Assembly (NCBI GenBank): GCA_013397435.1
Contig: VZRG01001594.1
Location: forward strand, 1 to 64,000
Direction of reading: 5' to 3'
DNA: 64,000 nucleotides
From: Erythrocercus mccallii
Taxonomy: Eukaryota > Chordata > Aves > Passeriformes > Dicruridae
Each line of letters opens with the position of its first letter. The first letter of the stretch is position 1. Positions 1 through 10,628 of this stretch are shown one piece after another. A program made the translations under genes and the position numbers. The notes under the pieces were generated by a model that saw nothing but the letters and a program-made list of their open reading frames with translations, was not told the origin of the DNA and ran no database searches.

Positions 1-280
1 GAGGCCTCCCCAGCGACCGAGACGGATCTATTGGTCAGTGTTGGACCACGAGGACTTCGTTTCACCGGCTGGTAGCTATCCCCCACACTCTCTCTCTCTC
101 TCTCTTTCTCTCTCTCCTCTCTCTCTCTCCCTTCTATCGCACATTGAGTTATTGGGCACTAAATAAAGGTGCATTCATGATTTGAGCAAACTGATATTGT
201 CCCCTGCTGTTTCTTTTTGCACTCTGGAATCTCCTAAACGAACCATCAGGTCTCCGCTTGTCAATGCGGACCCTGACACA
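1..280 (+). mobile_element. 3' part of an LTR (endogenous retrovirus), cut by window start
   Basis: The segment has the layout of the R-U5 end of a retroviral LTR: a polyadenylation signal AATAAA at 162-167 on the plus strand, about 115 bases of following sequence, and a CA end at 278-280. The base composition is richer in GC and CpG than the unique sequence around it. A CT-rich microsatellite lies inside it. The following sequence (from 281) reads as the interior of a different, ERVL-type LTR, so this LTR probably inserted into that one. Its 5' end and the left copy of any target duplication are outside the window, so the family and the exact boundary are not settled. Confidence 0.6.
87..130. 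repeat. (CT)n microsatellite inside the first LTR
   Basis: The tract is nearly pure alternating C and T with a few interruptions (a TTT at about 106 and CC at about 116 and 129). It lies about 30 bases upstream of the AATAAA of the surrounding LTR. Confidence 0.9.
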
Positions 281-496
281 GTGGGAAAAGAAAGAGGAGT
301 TGTGGGGAGGAGTGTTCTGAAGGTTTATTCTGATTTCTTATTATTTTTCTTTTAGTTCTGTTAATAAACATTTCTTTATACCCTTTAAAGTTTTGAGCCT
401 AGTTTGCCCTTCTCCTAATCCTTATCTCATAGCAGAAAATTAGTAAATAATTTTAGTGGGTATATTTGGCATTTGGCCAGCACTCAACCCACCGCA
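281..496 (+). mobile_element. 3' part of an ERVL-type LTR
   Basis: The sequence resembles the 3' third of an avian ERVL LTR: an AG-rich start, the polyadenylation signal AATAAA at 362-367, a block reading through CCTAATCCTTATCTCA, and an end in CAACCCACCGCA at 496. Five bases later a primer binding site begins (502-519), which supports reading this as a 5' LTR on the plus strand. Its left part is missing because another LTR (1-280) abuts it. The family name is from memory of bird ERVL consensus sequences. Confidence 0.65.
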
Positions 497-501
497 TTAA
501 T

Positions 502-519
502 TGGTGCTGTGACGCAGAT
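502..519 (+). other. Retroviral primer binding site, tRNA-His-like
   Basis: The 18 bases match the classical tRNA-His primer binding site at 15 positions by eye. They begin with the TGG that pairs with the CCA tail of a tRNA and lie five bases after the LTR end. This fixes the plus orientation of the older element and shows that it kept at least the start of its interior. The three mismatches fit an old copy. Confidence 0.6.
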
Positions 520-694
520 TTGCGAACCAAAACCACTACACCTGGCAAAAAACACAGAATTAGGCTCACCAGAATCACTACATGGACAAAAAAACCCATT
601 TAAATTGGTGTCAATTACTTGGATCTACACAATTGTTTACATGTCTTGTCCCTTCCCCGTTGTGACTGACTTCAATATCAGCATTTCTCAATTC
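520..694 (+). mobile_element. Probable ERVL leader remnant
   Basis: This stretch follows the primer binding site and runs up to the target duplication of the next LTR. By position it should be untranslated leader of the ERVL element. I recognise no gag reading frame in it, and the open frame that crosses the LTR end (473-730) is not a gene. How far the element continues beyond 1363 cannot be seen. Confidence 0.35.
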
Positions 695-700
695 TTTGCT

Positions 701-1357
701 TGTTGCGGTTCGTCTAAGTTATTATATTAAGTTTGCTCAGTTCCCTGTATGTTCGGTTGAAGTTCATCAGTGTTACGAGTTGTATGTACCCCTGTGTTAG
801 CAGTGTGATTCCTCAGCCCTCAGTTTTCCCGCCTTTAGTTGTTTACCCCAATCCCTCACATGTTTCCCTCTCCCCATCCATGCGCCCCTGTCTGTCTGTC
901 ATCTGGCCCTGTTGTCCTGTTGGGCACCCATCCGTGAGGTGATGGGCTGGGTGATTGGCCGGCAGGGGATCACTCCATATCACCCCATACCCTGCTTTCC
1001 CCCATTGGTCGTGACTGTGGTTACCCCATGATGTCATCCCTGAATCCCTCTGTTGGTTGGTTACCCCATGCTCTCCACCTCAGTTCTGTGCTGTTAAATA
1101 CCCCTGTTCATGTTAATTGTTGGGCTCTTGGGCTTGGGCTGCCTGCTCGCGTGGGTACCTCAGGTAAATAAAACCTCCAGTCATTTACCTCACCCGAGAG
1201 TCTCTTGCCTCTGCCTCTCCGTCGACGTCTTCTTAGCACCACTCTTCAGTCAATGCCACTGCAGGAAAGACCCACGGGCAGACGAGTGTCTGCCGGGTCT
1301 GTGGCTGCCCCCTGGTCTTGCTCGGAGCTGCCGGACAGCTAACAAAGAGCGGCCGCA
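701..1357 (+). mobile_element. Complete solo LTR, ERVK-like, with 6-bp target duplication
   Basis: The element starts TGTTGCGG and ends CGGCCGCA, and is flanked by the perfect direct repeat TTTGCT at 695-700 and 1358-1363. A 6-bp duplication is usual for ERVK-type integrases. On the plus strand there is a TATA-like TTAAATA near 1094 and AATAAA at 1167-1172, leaving about 185 bases of R-U5. Length is 657 bp. Its start, the GGGTGATTGGCC block and its end are shared with the minus-strand LTR at 42793-43426, so the two belong to related families. No interior is present, so it is a solo LTR left by recombination. It landed in the leader of the older ERVL copy. Confidence 0.85.
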
Positions 1358-1923
1358 TTTGCTATCTAAAAAATTGTTACTAGAGATGCAGAGAAACAAG
1401 CATGAAGCACTAATGAGTCTGAGATAATGTGGAGTATCTACGCTGCTGCTTTTCCTTATAACAAAACAAAAGATGTGTTTGATTTAAAGAATATTAATTT
1501 TTAATGAGAAGAATAAAATGCTGTACATATTCTACACAGCTCAGGAGTTTACAGATACCAAGTTGGCCCAGCACAAGCAAGGCAACTTTGTTTCTCTTTA
1601 GAGCTCAGGAAGGCGAAGGTCAGACAAATCAGAATATGGAACATTTGGTTCCTCATTGGCCTCCCTGGTGCTTTTTCCTCTCAGTGCATTTCATTTTCTT
1701 GGCAAATGTCTGTGACATATCAGTAAGTCATTTTAACTCTTCTTCATGCCCTACTATTTCTGTTTCAAGATCATTAATAAAACAGCAGCTTGGAAGGTGG
1801 CACAACAGGCATTCTAGTATGCAAGCAGGTAGGGTGGCTGTCTGATGGGGGCTTTTTCCATACTATTAGCATAGTCAGACTTCAGCCTCATAAATAAGTA
1901 GAATATAGTCTATAGAGAATTTC

Positions 1924-1960
1924 ATATATATATATATATATATATATACATACATATATA
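1924..1960. repeat. (TA)n microsatellite
   Basis: The tract is alternating A and T, with two C interruptions in the last third (TACATACATATATA). Confidence 0.95.
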
Positions 1961-2838
1961 AGAAAAAAGCGCAGTATGTTTCTCACTGACTAGCTATGTG
2001 CTATTAAATCATCTATTAGAGAAACTTTACCCTGGAAATTCAGGTCTTATAATTTTAAAGTTTTAAAATGAAACCCCCTCAGGCTAACCCAGCATAAACA
2101 ATTAGTTGCTCCCTGTTTAACTCCATATCCATAACAGTCCATTTTGAATGTTTCATAAGGTACACTAAGGGACATCATTAGTATGTGAATTTCTTTCACA
2201 AAGATCACAATGAGGGCTTTAGGAAGAGAATGCACATATCCAGGGAAGACTGGCAGACAGAATGCCACAAGCTGCTCGTGCTGAGTCGATTCAGAACCAA
2301 GTGAAAGCATTTGAGCCATTTAACTCTACTTCTTTTGATCCTCAAATCTCTGCCTTCACATAGTCTTATGAGTACAGTTTTCGAAACCCAATTTAATATC
2401 CTATCTTGATATTCCCTACTGCGTCTTAGGATTATTTCTTTAACTGTTTTTTCTTCTTTTCTATTTTCTTTTTAAAACTTTAATGTTTGTTTTTTTTTCT
2501 GTGTATGTGTGTTATTCTAATATGAAAACATTTGACTTTTTTGCCTTTTAATCTATTTGCTTCTGCCATAGTTCAGGAGTATCCGCCATACAGTTTATTT
2601 CCTCATCTATCATTATAGGCAAGTCTAATGCTTCTTCTGATCAGCTTCATTGACTGCTGCATCCACAAGGCTTTACTTGAAATAGCATGAAATGCACACC
2701 TCCTCCTCAATTCCTAGCTTAAATGCAACTTCAAAACTTGAAATCTAAGAATATTTACCCCACACACACCCTTTAGTCACATAAAGAGATTCTAGGGACC
2801 TTAATAGAAATCCTTACCTGCAGATAAATCTTGAAGTA

Positions 2839-2873
2839 ATAAGTAATTATAAGTATATACTTATATTACTTAT
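2839..2873. repeat. AT-rich imperfect palindrome
   Basis: The left arm at 2839-2856 (18 nt) pairs with the right arm at 2857-2873 (17 nt) with one bulged base and no loop. The central 18 bp (2848-2865) are a perfect palindrome. Such AT palindromes can extrude as cruciforms and are often variable in length between individuals. Confidence 0.85.
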
Positions 2874-3976
2874 AAGTAATCAATAGTTGGAATTCCAATA
2901 ATTAATCAAAAGTTAGATTTGTTGAGGGAAAAATAAACTGAACCCTTTTGGCAGTTAGGTTGAATTAATGTTATAGCACAACAAATAATTTACTTTAGCT
3001 TTGCTCCTAGGTAGCAAGTATCATATTTGAAACAGCAGAAAAATTCAAATACTAAAGGTTATCCATGTTCCCCCAAATCACATACTTAATTGTCATGAGA
3101 AAAAGCAGCTAGCGATTCTTCAAAGGACAGACAGAACTGTATGGTCATCATAAAACATTTTCTTACTCTGCATGGGCTCAGGTAGTTGTGAAATCCATGT
3201 GTAATATTTGAGAGTCACAAATTAGGTACTTGATATCAGTCAGGAACTGTTCTAGTCAATGCTGCAGCAAGTTTTTTTAACAATGCATTTGATCCAAAAG
3301 AAATAAAATAGTTATTTATCAGTAACAATTCATACTTTTTCAAATAAATCAATATGTGGTGAAATCTGATCCAGTTTATTGTGGAACTTTCCACCGATGG
3401 AAAGTTCCAATGAGGAACAGAGCAATGCAACCCATTAAGCCTCTGTCAGCTGTGTTCTTCTTTTGTGCATTTCACCACTGTTAGCCACTTTTAATGACTT
3501 TGGATTTATCTATGACATGAGTGGAACTATAATAACAATCTCAATAGCAAATTACAACTTTTCCTATTTTAAGTAGAAGTGTTCTGTGGACACTTATTTC
3601 AAAATAAGACTACTTTTATATAAATTCAGCTAAATTGGAAGGGAATCAGATTTAAATTATATCAAAATAGATCACTTAGGCTAAAATAATAAATAGTGTC
3701 AACATACCAACTCAAAATAATGAAGCTGATATATTAGCTGATATATTTATATACATTCAACACATAGCGTTCTATAGCAGAAGCAGCAAGGGCTATTTTC
3801 ACAATGCCTGCCTTGATGCTAGGAAATCAAAACTAGGGAAAAAGGCACAATAGTAGGAACTGGGAAAGAGAGGTTCCTAATGTTCAGCACAAGAGTCACA
3901 ACACAAATCAGTGTCAAGAATATGAGTTATTATTTTAGACACTTAGTTCCTACTAAGATTACTCTTTTTGCAAACT

Positions 3977-4006
3977 GTATATATATATATAGCTATATAT
4001 CTATAT
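3977..4006. repeat. AT-rich microsatellite-like tract
   Basis: The tract is (TA)n with GC interruptions (TAGCTATATATCTATAT). Confidence 0.85.
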
Positions 4007-4392
4007 TCATACTTCTGAATCTATCCCAAAGGGTTCGCTATTAAGCAAGACTAGTTCAGTTATACTCAGCAGGATTACTCTCTTGTTTTTGTAGTTATGT
4101 CTATGACTATGATTTGCAGAATCATAGGAATATTGGCATGTTTTAGAACTGAGTCCTGATTACACTAATGGAAGAAGAGCTAAGATCAGGCAGGCTTGGT
4201 TTAGCTATTGATCTTATTGACCTTTATTTTCTTGAAATTTCAATTGATTTTTTATTTTCCTAACATTTCAGATATTTTATAGTTTCTAGCTGCTGAAAGC
4301 TCATATAACTCTAGTCAGCAAGTGCCTTATAGATTTTCTAGTAATTGTTTTCAATGTATCAGTTTAAAGTATCACTTTGCTATATTGGATCA

Positions 4393-5026
4393 TGTCGGAA
4401 CCCAGGACATTCCTCTGATTGCCCGGGAGGGTTTGAGACCCTGGCAGGGGTTGGAGACCCCCCTGCACAGAGCTCAGGGAGATGCTGTTTTTGATCTCGG
4501 TCCATGGGAGAGCTTTGGGCTTGCAAAAAGAATTACAGACCACAAGAGTGTAATAAAGAATGATAGTTAGTAATAGTAGTTAAGTAATCACGGGGTGCAA
4601 ATGTAGAATATTGGGGTTTTTAGGATGGAGTCAGAAGAGACATCATGGAGGATCGGGGTGTGGTCCTTGTCCTTTTGTCCTTCTTCTTGTCATCCATTTT
4701 CTGCTGTGATGGTGGCACTTTTGGATTGGATTAGAATAGAAGTTGACTGTCTAACATAGGTGATAGGTATTGGTATTTAATTGTAAATATGAAATACATA
4801 CTATCTAGTATAAAGGTTAAGCACCGCCTTGCAGCGGGGCAGTCAGGAGCTGACCTTACTGCTGTGAAGACCTCACAAGGCAGAAAGAAAAATGTAACAA
4901 GATAAGGAAAAATAAACAACCTTGAACAAGAAAACTGATGGATTCCTGACCATTCTTCTGACTCGGGGCTTGGGAAAGGACTTTTTATCAAAAATATTGG
5001 GATCTGCCAGCAGCAGAGTTCCCACA
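4393..5026 (+). mobile_element. Complete solo LTR, ERVK-like, with perfect 6-bp target duplication
   Basis: The element runs from TGTCGGAACC to TTCCCACA. It is flanked by the identical hexamer GGATCA at 4387-4392 and 5027-5032, the duplication expected of an ERVK-type integrase. On the plus strand TATAAA lies at 4809-4814 and AATAAA at 4911-4916, in the right order for promoter and polyadenylation site, leaving about 110 bases to the end. Length is 634 bp. There is no interior, so it is a solo LTR. Perfect duplications and clean TG...CA ends suggest a moderately young insertion. The open frames inside (4322-4570 plus, 4731-5033 minus) are chance. Confidence 0.88.
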
Positions 5027-5032
5027 GGATCA

Positions 5033-8000
5033 CATCACATTACATATATTATGTCACACACCCTATTATAGAAAATTCTGGGAACACCAAATTGCATATT
5101 TTTATTATTCTGTATACATAAATAAAAACTGACATTTCCTGGGGTAGTTCTTCAGCCAGGGATACCACCATGTTAAATGAAACCACAGATTCCCAAATTA
5201 TTAGTCCATCTTAAAGCAAATACTTCAGCATTAAACATCAATCTGTGACACTAAAGCATAAAATTGTCTTTTAGTTAGTAAAGAGAAAGCTTATGAAACC
5301 CAGGAATTATTGTTTTGCATTTATTGTTGCTTTTCCAAGTTTCATCATAATTTTCTTTTAAAAGCGAATGTTCCTAAATTATTAAGTTAGCAAAATATGC
5401 TGATTTCAATCTCAACTAGTACAGCATTGATAAAGTTAAGTCCCTTGTAAACCAGTCACATGCTTTATTTTAAAAATATAAAAATTGACAATGAAAGTGT
5501 ACATTCTTTGATGGTTCTTTTTTGTTTGGGTTTTTTAATTACGTGCAATTATATGTGTGTTCAAAACTGATTATACTTCAGGAAAAAAAAGTTTATTGAG
5601 GGCAATTTCTTGTTTCATCAGTGTCCTGAGGAGACTTTGGTATGGTAAGAACATTTAAAATGTTTTTTTGGAAACAATCTAATTTAAGATAATTTTATAA
5701 CTGTAGAGAACATGTAAAACTAGCTCTTGAGTTGCAGAAATTAGGCAGAGAGGAAAAAACCCAAGAGTGCTGGTGTCCACCTATCTGTAGAAGTTTGGTT
5801 GAACCCATGAAAATAATGATATACAACAGAATGTTGTCAGTGCTAAAATTCAGATTTAAATACTATGTACATGCTGTAGGTCTGCATGGCTCCAAATCTT
5901 TCCAGGTCTGAAAGTAAAACTCATTTATTTAATAAGAGCTTCCCATAGAACCGACTTTTGACTTTATGCTAGTTTAAGGAGAAAGAAAACTGGAAAAGTG
6001 AGGGAAAAAACACCCAAATATTGTTAATTGTCACTTCTAAAATTAATGTCTGCTTTCCCCCTAAAAAAAATTCCTAGGAACAGAATCTCCTACTATGTAA
6101 TGTATTACACTACATACAGGGGCAGTAGCTGCTGCAAAACAACAAATCACTGTGATAAGCAGGGTGTGAGAAGAAAGAATTATACTAAAGAAATGAAATC
6201 TGCTTGAAGGCTGTTCACAAGAAATAGAGAATTCAAATAACGCCTTGGAAAACTGAAACCTGGGACTGGAAGAAACCACCCAGATCATTGAAAGTCCTTG
6301 CAGTCATATACATTCATTTCCTCATCCAACTTTGGCCAGTTTGTCACTGTAGCTCTAAACCAAGTGATTTGTCTATGGACAGCTAGTAAAATGCAGTGAG
6401 GAAGCAGCCTGAAATTAAAAGAGGTCTTTGAGTCCCAAGTTCCAAGAGCCAGAACCCCAAATACATCCTCATCCACTGAAAGAAATCACAGCAACTTACA
6501 GATAAATCCAGGATATAAGGAAGGAGATGAAAGCAGTACAAATGTCAGACAGCCAGTGACACAAAAAGAAAAGGAGATAGCAGGAATAGTATTCATATCC
6601 ATACTCCTGAAATAACCAATAATTTCCCAGGAGAAAACCCCAACAGGCTTTTGGACTAGAGAATGCACTAATATCTTTAGTTACTGCTCAGTTCTCGTAT
6701 CTCAGTTCAGAGCATTTTAATAATGCTTGAAATAGAGGAAAAACTAGTCCTGATTGTCACATATGATACAGTAAACATCTGTGTATTCAATAAATAGAAA
6801 TCTAAGTACAGTAAACAGAAATTTATAAAGCAAAACATATGACAGAGGGACTCAAAAGATAATTTTTATTCTGTTAGCTGGGGGAAAACCGCAATATAAA
6901 AAAAGGAGGAAGAAGAATAAGGAGACTATTAAACTTGTTTGACAAGTCTTTTTTACAAACATTACCAGGTAAAGCTAAGTAGAATAAGAATATCTTTCCC
7001 AGAGAAATTCCATTGTATTAGTACTTAAGGCTTTTTGTTCATTTTTGTATGAAAGAAATGAACAATGTGAAAACCAGAAATTTTCAGCGAAACAAAATTT
7101 TCCATGCGAAATATTTTGTTTTCAGGTGAGATGTTTTCTCTGAGCCAGTTCATGACTGCAGAACTTGCTGGAGGCTGTGGTTCAAGAGCCTTTTAGCCCA
7201 GCTCTTGGCTGTAACCTGTGTCACCCTGCTCTGCAGTGAGAGAGACGGCAGTGGAGGTTTCCTGTGTGAAATGCCTGCCTGTCTATACTAATGTCTATAT
7301 CTCTAGATATGACAGTTTTAAACTGTATCATTATGTTCTATCTAAATGAAAATAAGGTATCTACAAGCGACTTAACCACAAATGAAAAATTATTTATGTG
7401 TTATCAGCCAAACAAGACTATCAGTTTTAGACTGCAATTTAATCTGTTTCATATTCTCAAGCAAAATTTCTCTGAAGAGAGAGAAAATCTGAGAAAAAAA
7501 GCCTGAATTGTCTGAGCTATCACATTCTTAGATTCTTGCAACAGCTTATATGGTCTTTCCAATTCTGTAGCTTTTTGTTATCCTCAAAGTTACCGTTATA
7601 TTTAAAATGCCATTAAATCTAGGCAGCAGTTCTGAGTTAAGCCTTTTCTCTGTCACAATTGTCCTCTCTTTAAAAATTAAGTTAATATCTTTCAATTTAT
7701 TAACACTGTCAATATTTTCCTTTTTGGAATAAATGTATTTTAATTTAAAAATTAGTAAAACTGTTATCGAAACTTTCTGCTTCTTCACTACTAGGTTCAC
7801 AATAAAAGGAAATGTGAAAAGCCAAATTGCTCTGTTAACACTTCAAAAGGCTAAGCAGTGCCAACAATATAGGTCACTCAGCCATTTCCCATTTATTAAT
7901 TACAATGACAAAACCTTAACAGAGGATCAAAAGAGGAAACTTTTGATTAAATGTTAAACAAAAATCTTTTAAAGGTCTTTGTTTCTTAATATTCTAATCT

Positions 8001-8140
8001 CTAATTTTATTTTGAGCCAATCTAATTTCTCATTTTACTGAAAATACAAAAGTACAATTTTTTTCAATGCAGCAACCCACGGTCATCATTACAGACAGAC
8101 TAATAGGCACAAAGACAGTGCTGAGTAAATCAGCTCTTTC
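5033..8140. other. Unique AT-rich non-coding sequence
   Basis: I see no gene, RNA gene or named repeat here. Reading frames are short and broken. There are homopolymer runs (for example A8 at 5582-5589). Confidence 0.6.
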
Positions 8141-8262
8141 TGTTCAGTTCTGCTGGGTGTGGCTGAGGCGAGTTAATTTTCTTCATAGCATCTTGCATAG
8201 TTCTGTCTTCTGGATTTTTGACTAAAGTGGTGATGATGGTACAGGGATTTCAGCACTGGTTG
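8141..8262 (+). mobile_element. Degraded 5' fragment of an ERVL-type LTR
   Basis: The stretch around GAGTTAATTTTCTTCATAGC, and the following GGATTTTTGACT and ACAGGGAT blocks, follow in order the start of a common bird ERVL LTR whose consensus contains GCTGGGATAGAGTTAATTTTC. Similarity fades after about 8260, and I could not find the 3' end. Orientation is by comparison with the remembered consensus. An alignment to an avian repeat library would settle it. Confidence 0.5.
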
Positions 8263-10521
8263 GAGGGGTGAGCAAATTGTTGCTTTCAGCTGGGTTAGCC
8301 CAATTCATCAGTTGATCCAACCCAACAATTCATCTTTCATTATTTTAAGGGGTTTTTAAAAATTTTTTTAGGATTTTTTAATGCACAACCTTTCATACAA
8401 AACATCTACAAAATGCAATCTAAATTAAAGTCCTGCTCTATCAGAGAATAGGCAAATGTGAACAAAAGGCAGAAATTCAAAGAAAGCTAGTTCATACCAT
8501 CAGAAACACGCATCCCAAGTTTTCAGTCAGAAGGATACATTTTCTGCATTATTAAGAAGCTCCCAAAAGTTAAGGTATGTCACAGCAATCCAGATTACAG
8601 TCGCAAAGTTATGGATAGGAAAGGCAGACTTCATACAGAAGAGGAAAGATCACAAACTAAGCAACCCACAGATAATAGAACTTTTGTGGTATTTGCAGTA
8701 GTAACCTGGGCCTTTTTTTTAACCTCATTTCTTAATTCTCATTTATTTTTATGCAAATATATTTGAATGTGTACATGTTGACTTGTTAGTTATAAATCTT
8801 CTGCAATTTGAAGTGTTAGCATTTTCTGCTGTACATACAACTCTGCCATTTCATGAAAAATTTCCTATCTTTCCAAACAGATACTGACCTAGTTTTAGTG
8901 TCTGAAGGTCAGTAGTAGCAATGAGGAATTACACAGCTCAACTTCACAATGGTAGGAAATGCTAAAATGTCCTTCCTCTTTCTTTCCATTTGAAGTGCTG
9001 TTATGAAATGTTATTTCCAATTCTTCCATTTTGTTTTAGCTTACCACAGTATTCTCACATATAGGGTGCACTGAGACCTCCTTAGATAATGAGGACATTC
9101 AGTAAATGTACCTTTTATTTAGCAGATCTACTTCAGAAATATTTTCAGTATCTATAAATATGTGGAGGCATTCTGCATGCAGGCAGATTTTTGTTCTTAC
9201 TCATCTCTTCTGCTCTCTCATAATCTAAAACTATGTTAGGCAAGCAGTTTATTACCTCCACTTTTTTGCAGCCTTCCTCAGAGGTCTCCTCATCTCATAA
9301 CACTTCTCTAACAATCAGCAGACCACTTTCACTTGTTACTTGAACTATTAGGAGCCAACACATTCCATTTGCTCAGTTTAAGAGCTAGAATACAAAATAC
9401 TTTATTTATTTGCCTGGTTTAAGGCATTTCACACAAATATAAGACTTGGCATTTAGTCAGACTCTGGGGACTATGCCTAAAAATTAAGTAGCCAAGACAG
9501 GCCCTTAACTGGGATTTGGCTTATTGAGATGAAATGTGGCCATTGGCAATAGTCCAGGTTCCTCACACTTTGCAATATTCGTAAAAGAACAAACAAACAA
9601 ACAAAAAACAAACCACCAAACAAAAACCAACTGAAACACAGTTTAGCTGGCTTTCAGCACATATGGAGAGAGCTCCAAAACAGCAAGAACAAGCCATTGC
9701 TTTGGAATCGATTTTCTCGTTCAACTAGAATTTGACTTTACTGTAAATGTAACTGTAGCAATGTCCTTAAGGAACCTAGGGAGAAAAAATGTTTACAGTT
9801 AAATTTCTATATTTCTTTACCATCATTTTAAAAGGCTGCATTTGTCAAACAGTGTACAGCTTCTTCCTCGGTAATTTGGAAGGGGTGGTAATGATTCATA
9901 AAACAAACTGCTCCTAATGCTCTGGAGGGCATAGACATGTTTTTGTATTAGTTTTGTAATTTCTTCTAGATGAGGTAGATAAGCCCTTAGCTTCTATAGA
10001 TACAAAATCGGATATTAAATATTTAAATTGCCAGTAATTTTGTAGCCTACTGTGGGCTGTTAAACTGTGGTGGAGGTTTTAATGACTCTCTACCTTGATT
10101 TACTTACAGATGATAATTCTGGTAGATGAAAAGAAATCTGGAAAAAATTAGTCCTTCAAATGAAAAAGAACTTGAACATTTCTGTGTTTAACTTTTTGTA
10201 AACCTGAGAGACATTTCAAAATGGCATTAGGCTACATCTCTTAAAATTGATCAGCATAAATTCTAGTATTTCGTATTGCCTATAAAGGTGGAGTGGGTTT
10301 TTTTTTGTGTGATTCTTTTTCATTTGTTTTTCCTTAATCAGTGTCATAATAAGCATTTCCAATTTGAGCTACCACAGGGACTTGGCGAATGCTGTAATTT
10401 AGATGTGTCATATCCTCATTCTCATTCAGGTCTAGCCTAAATTTTTTATATGTATTGTATTTTTTGATGTCTAGAAAGTTCCCTTCCTGGCTTCAGAGAA
10501 AAGAAAAGGAAGGGAGGGGAG
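8263..10521. other. Unique AT-rich non-coding sequence
   Basis: No gene or named repeat family is visible apart from the AAAC tract at 9588-9623. The last 25 bases before the assembly gap are almost pure purine (A/G). Confidence 0.6.
9588..9623. repeat. (AAAC)n simple repeat
   Basis: About four and a half AAAC units are followed by an A-rich decayed continuation. Confidence 0.85.
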
Positions 10522-10628
10522 NNNNNNNNNNNNNNNNNNNNNNNNNNNNNNNNNNNNNNNNNNNNNNNNNNNNNNNNNNNNNNNNNNNNNNNNNNNNNNN
10601 NNNNNNNNNNNNNNNNNNNNNNNNNNNN
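10522..10628. other. Assembly gap, 107 N
   Basis: This is a run of undetermined bases. The left flank (about 10497-10521) is a purine-only run rich in GGGA, so a simple repeat probably stopped the assembly. The open frames that cross the gap are meaningless. Confidence 1.

Larger units (their letters stand above)
1364..4386. other. Unique AT-rich non-coding sequence
   Basis: No gene or recognisable repeat family is visible apart from the items listed separately: a (TA)n tract at 1924-1960, an AT palindrome at 2839-2873, and a second AT-rich tract at 3977-4006. The open frames here (for example 1504-1845) show no family resemblance. The first few hundred bases could still be eroded ERVL interior. 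Confidence 0.6.

Noticed and set aside
1167..1172. AATAAA as the end of a cellular gene
   Set aside because: It sits at the expected place inside a solo LTR with target duplications.
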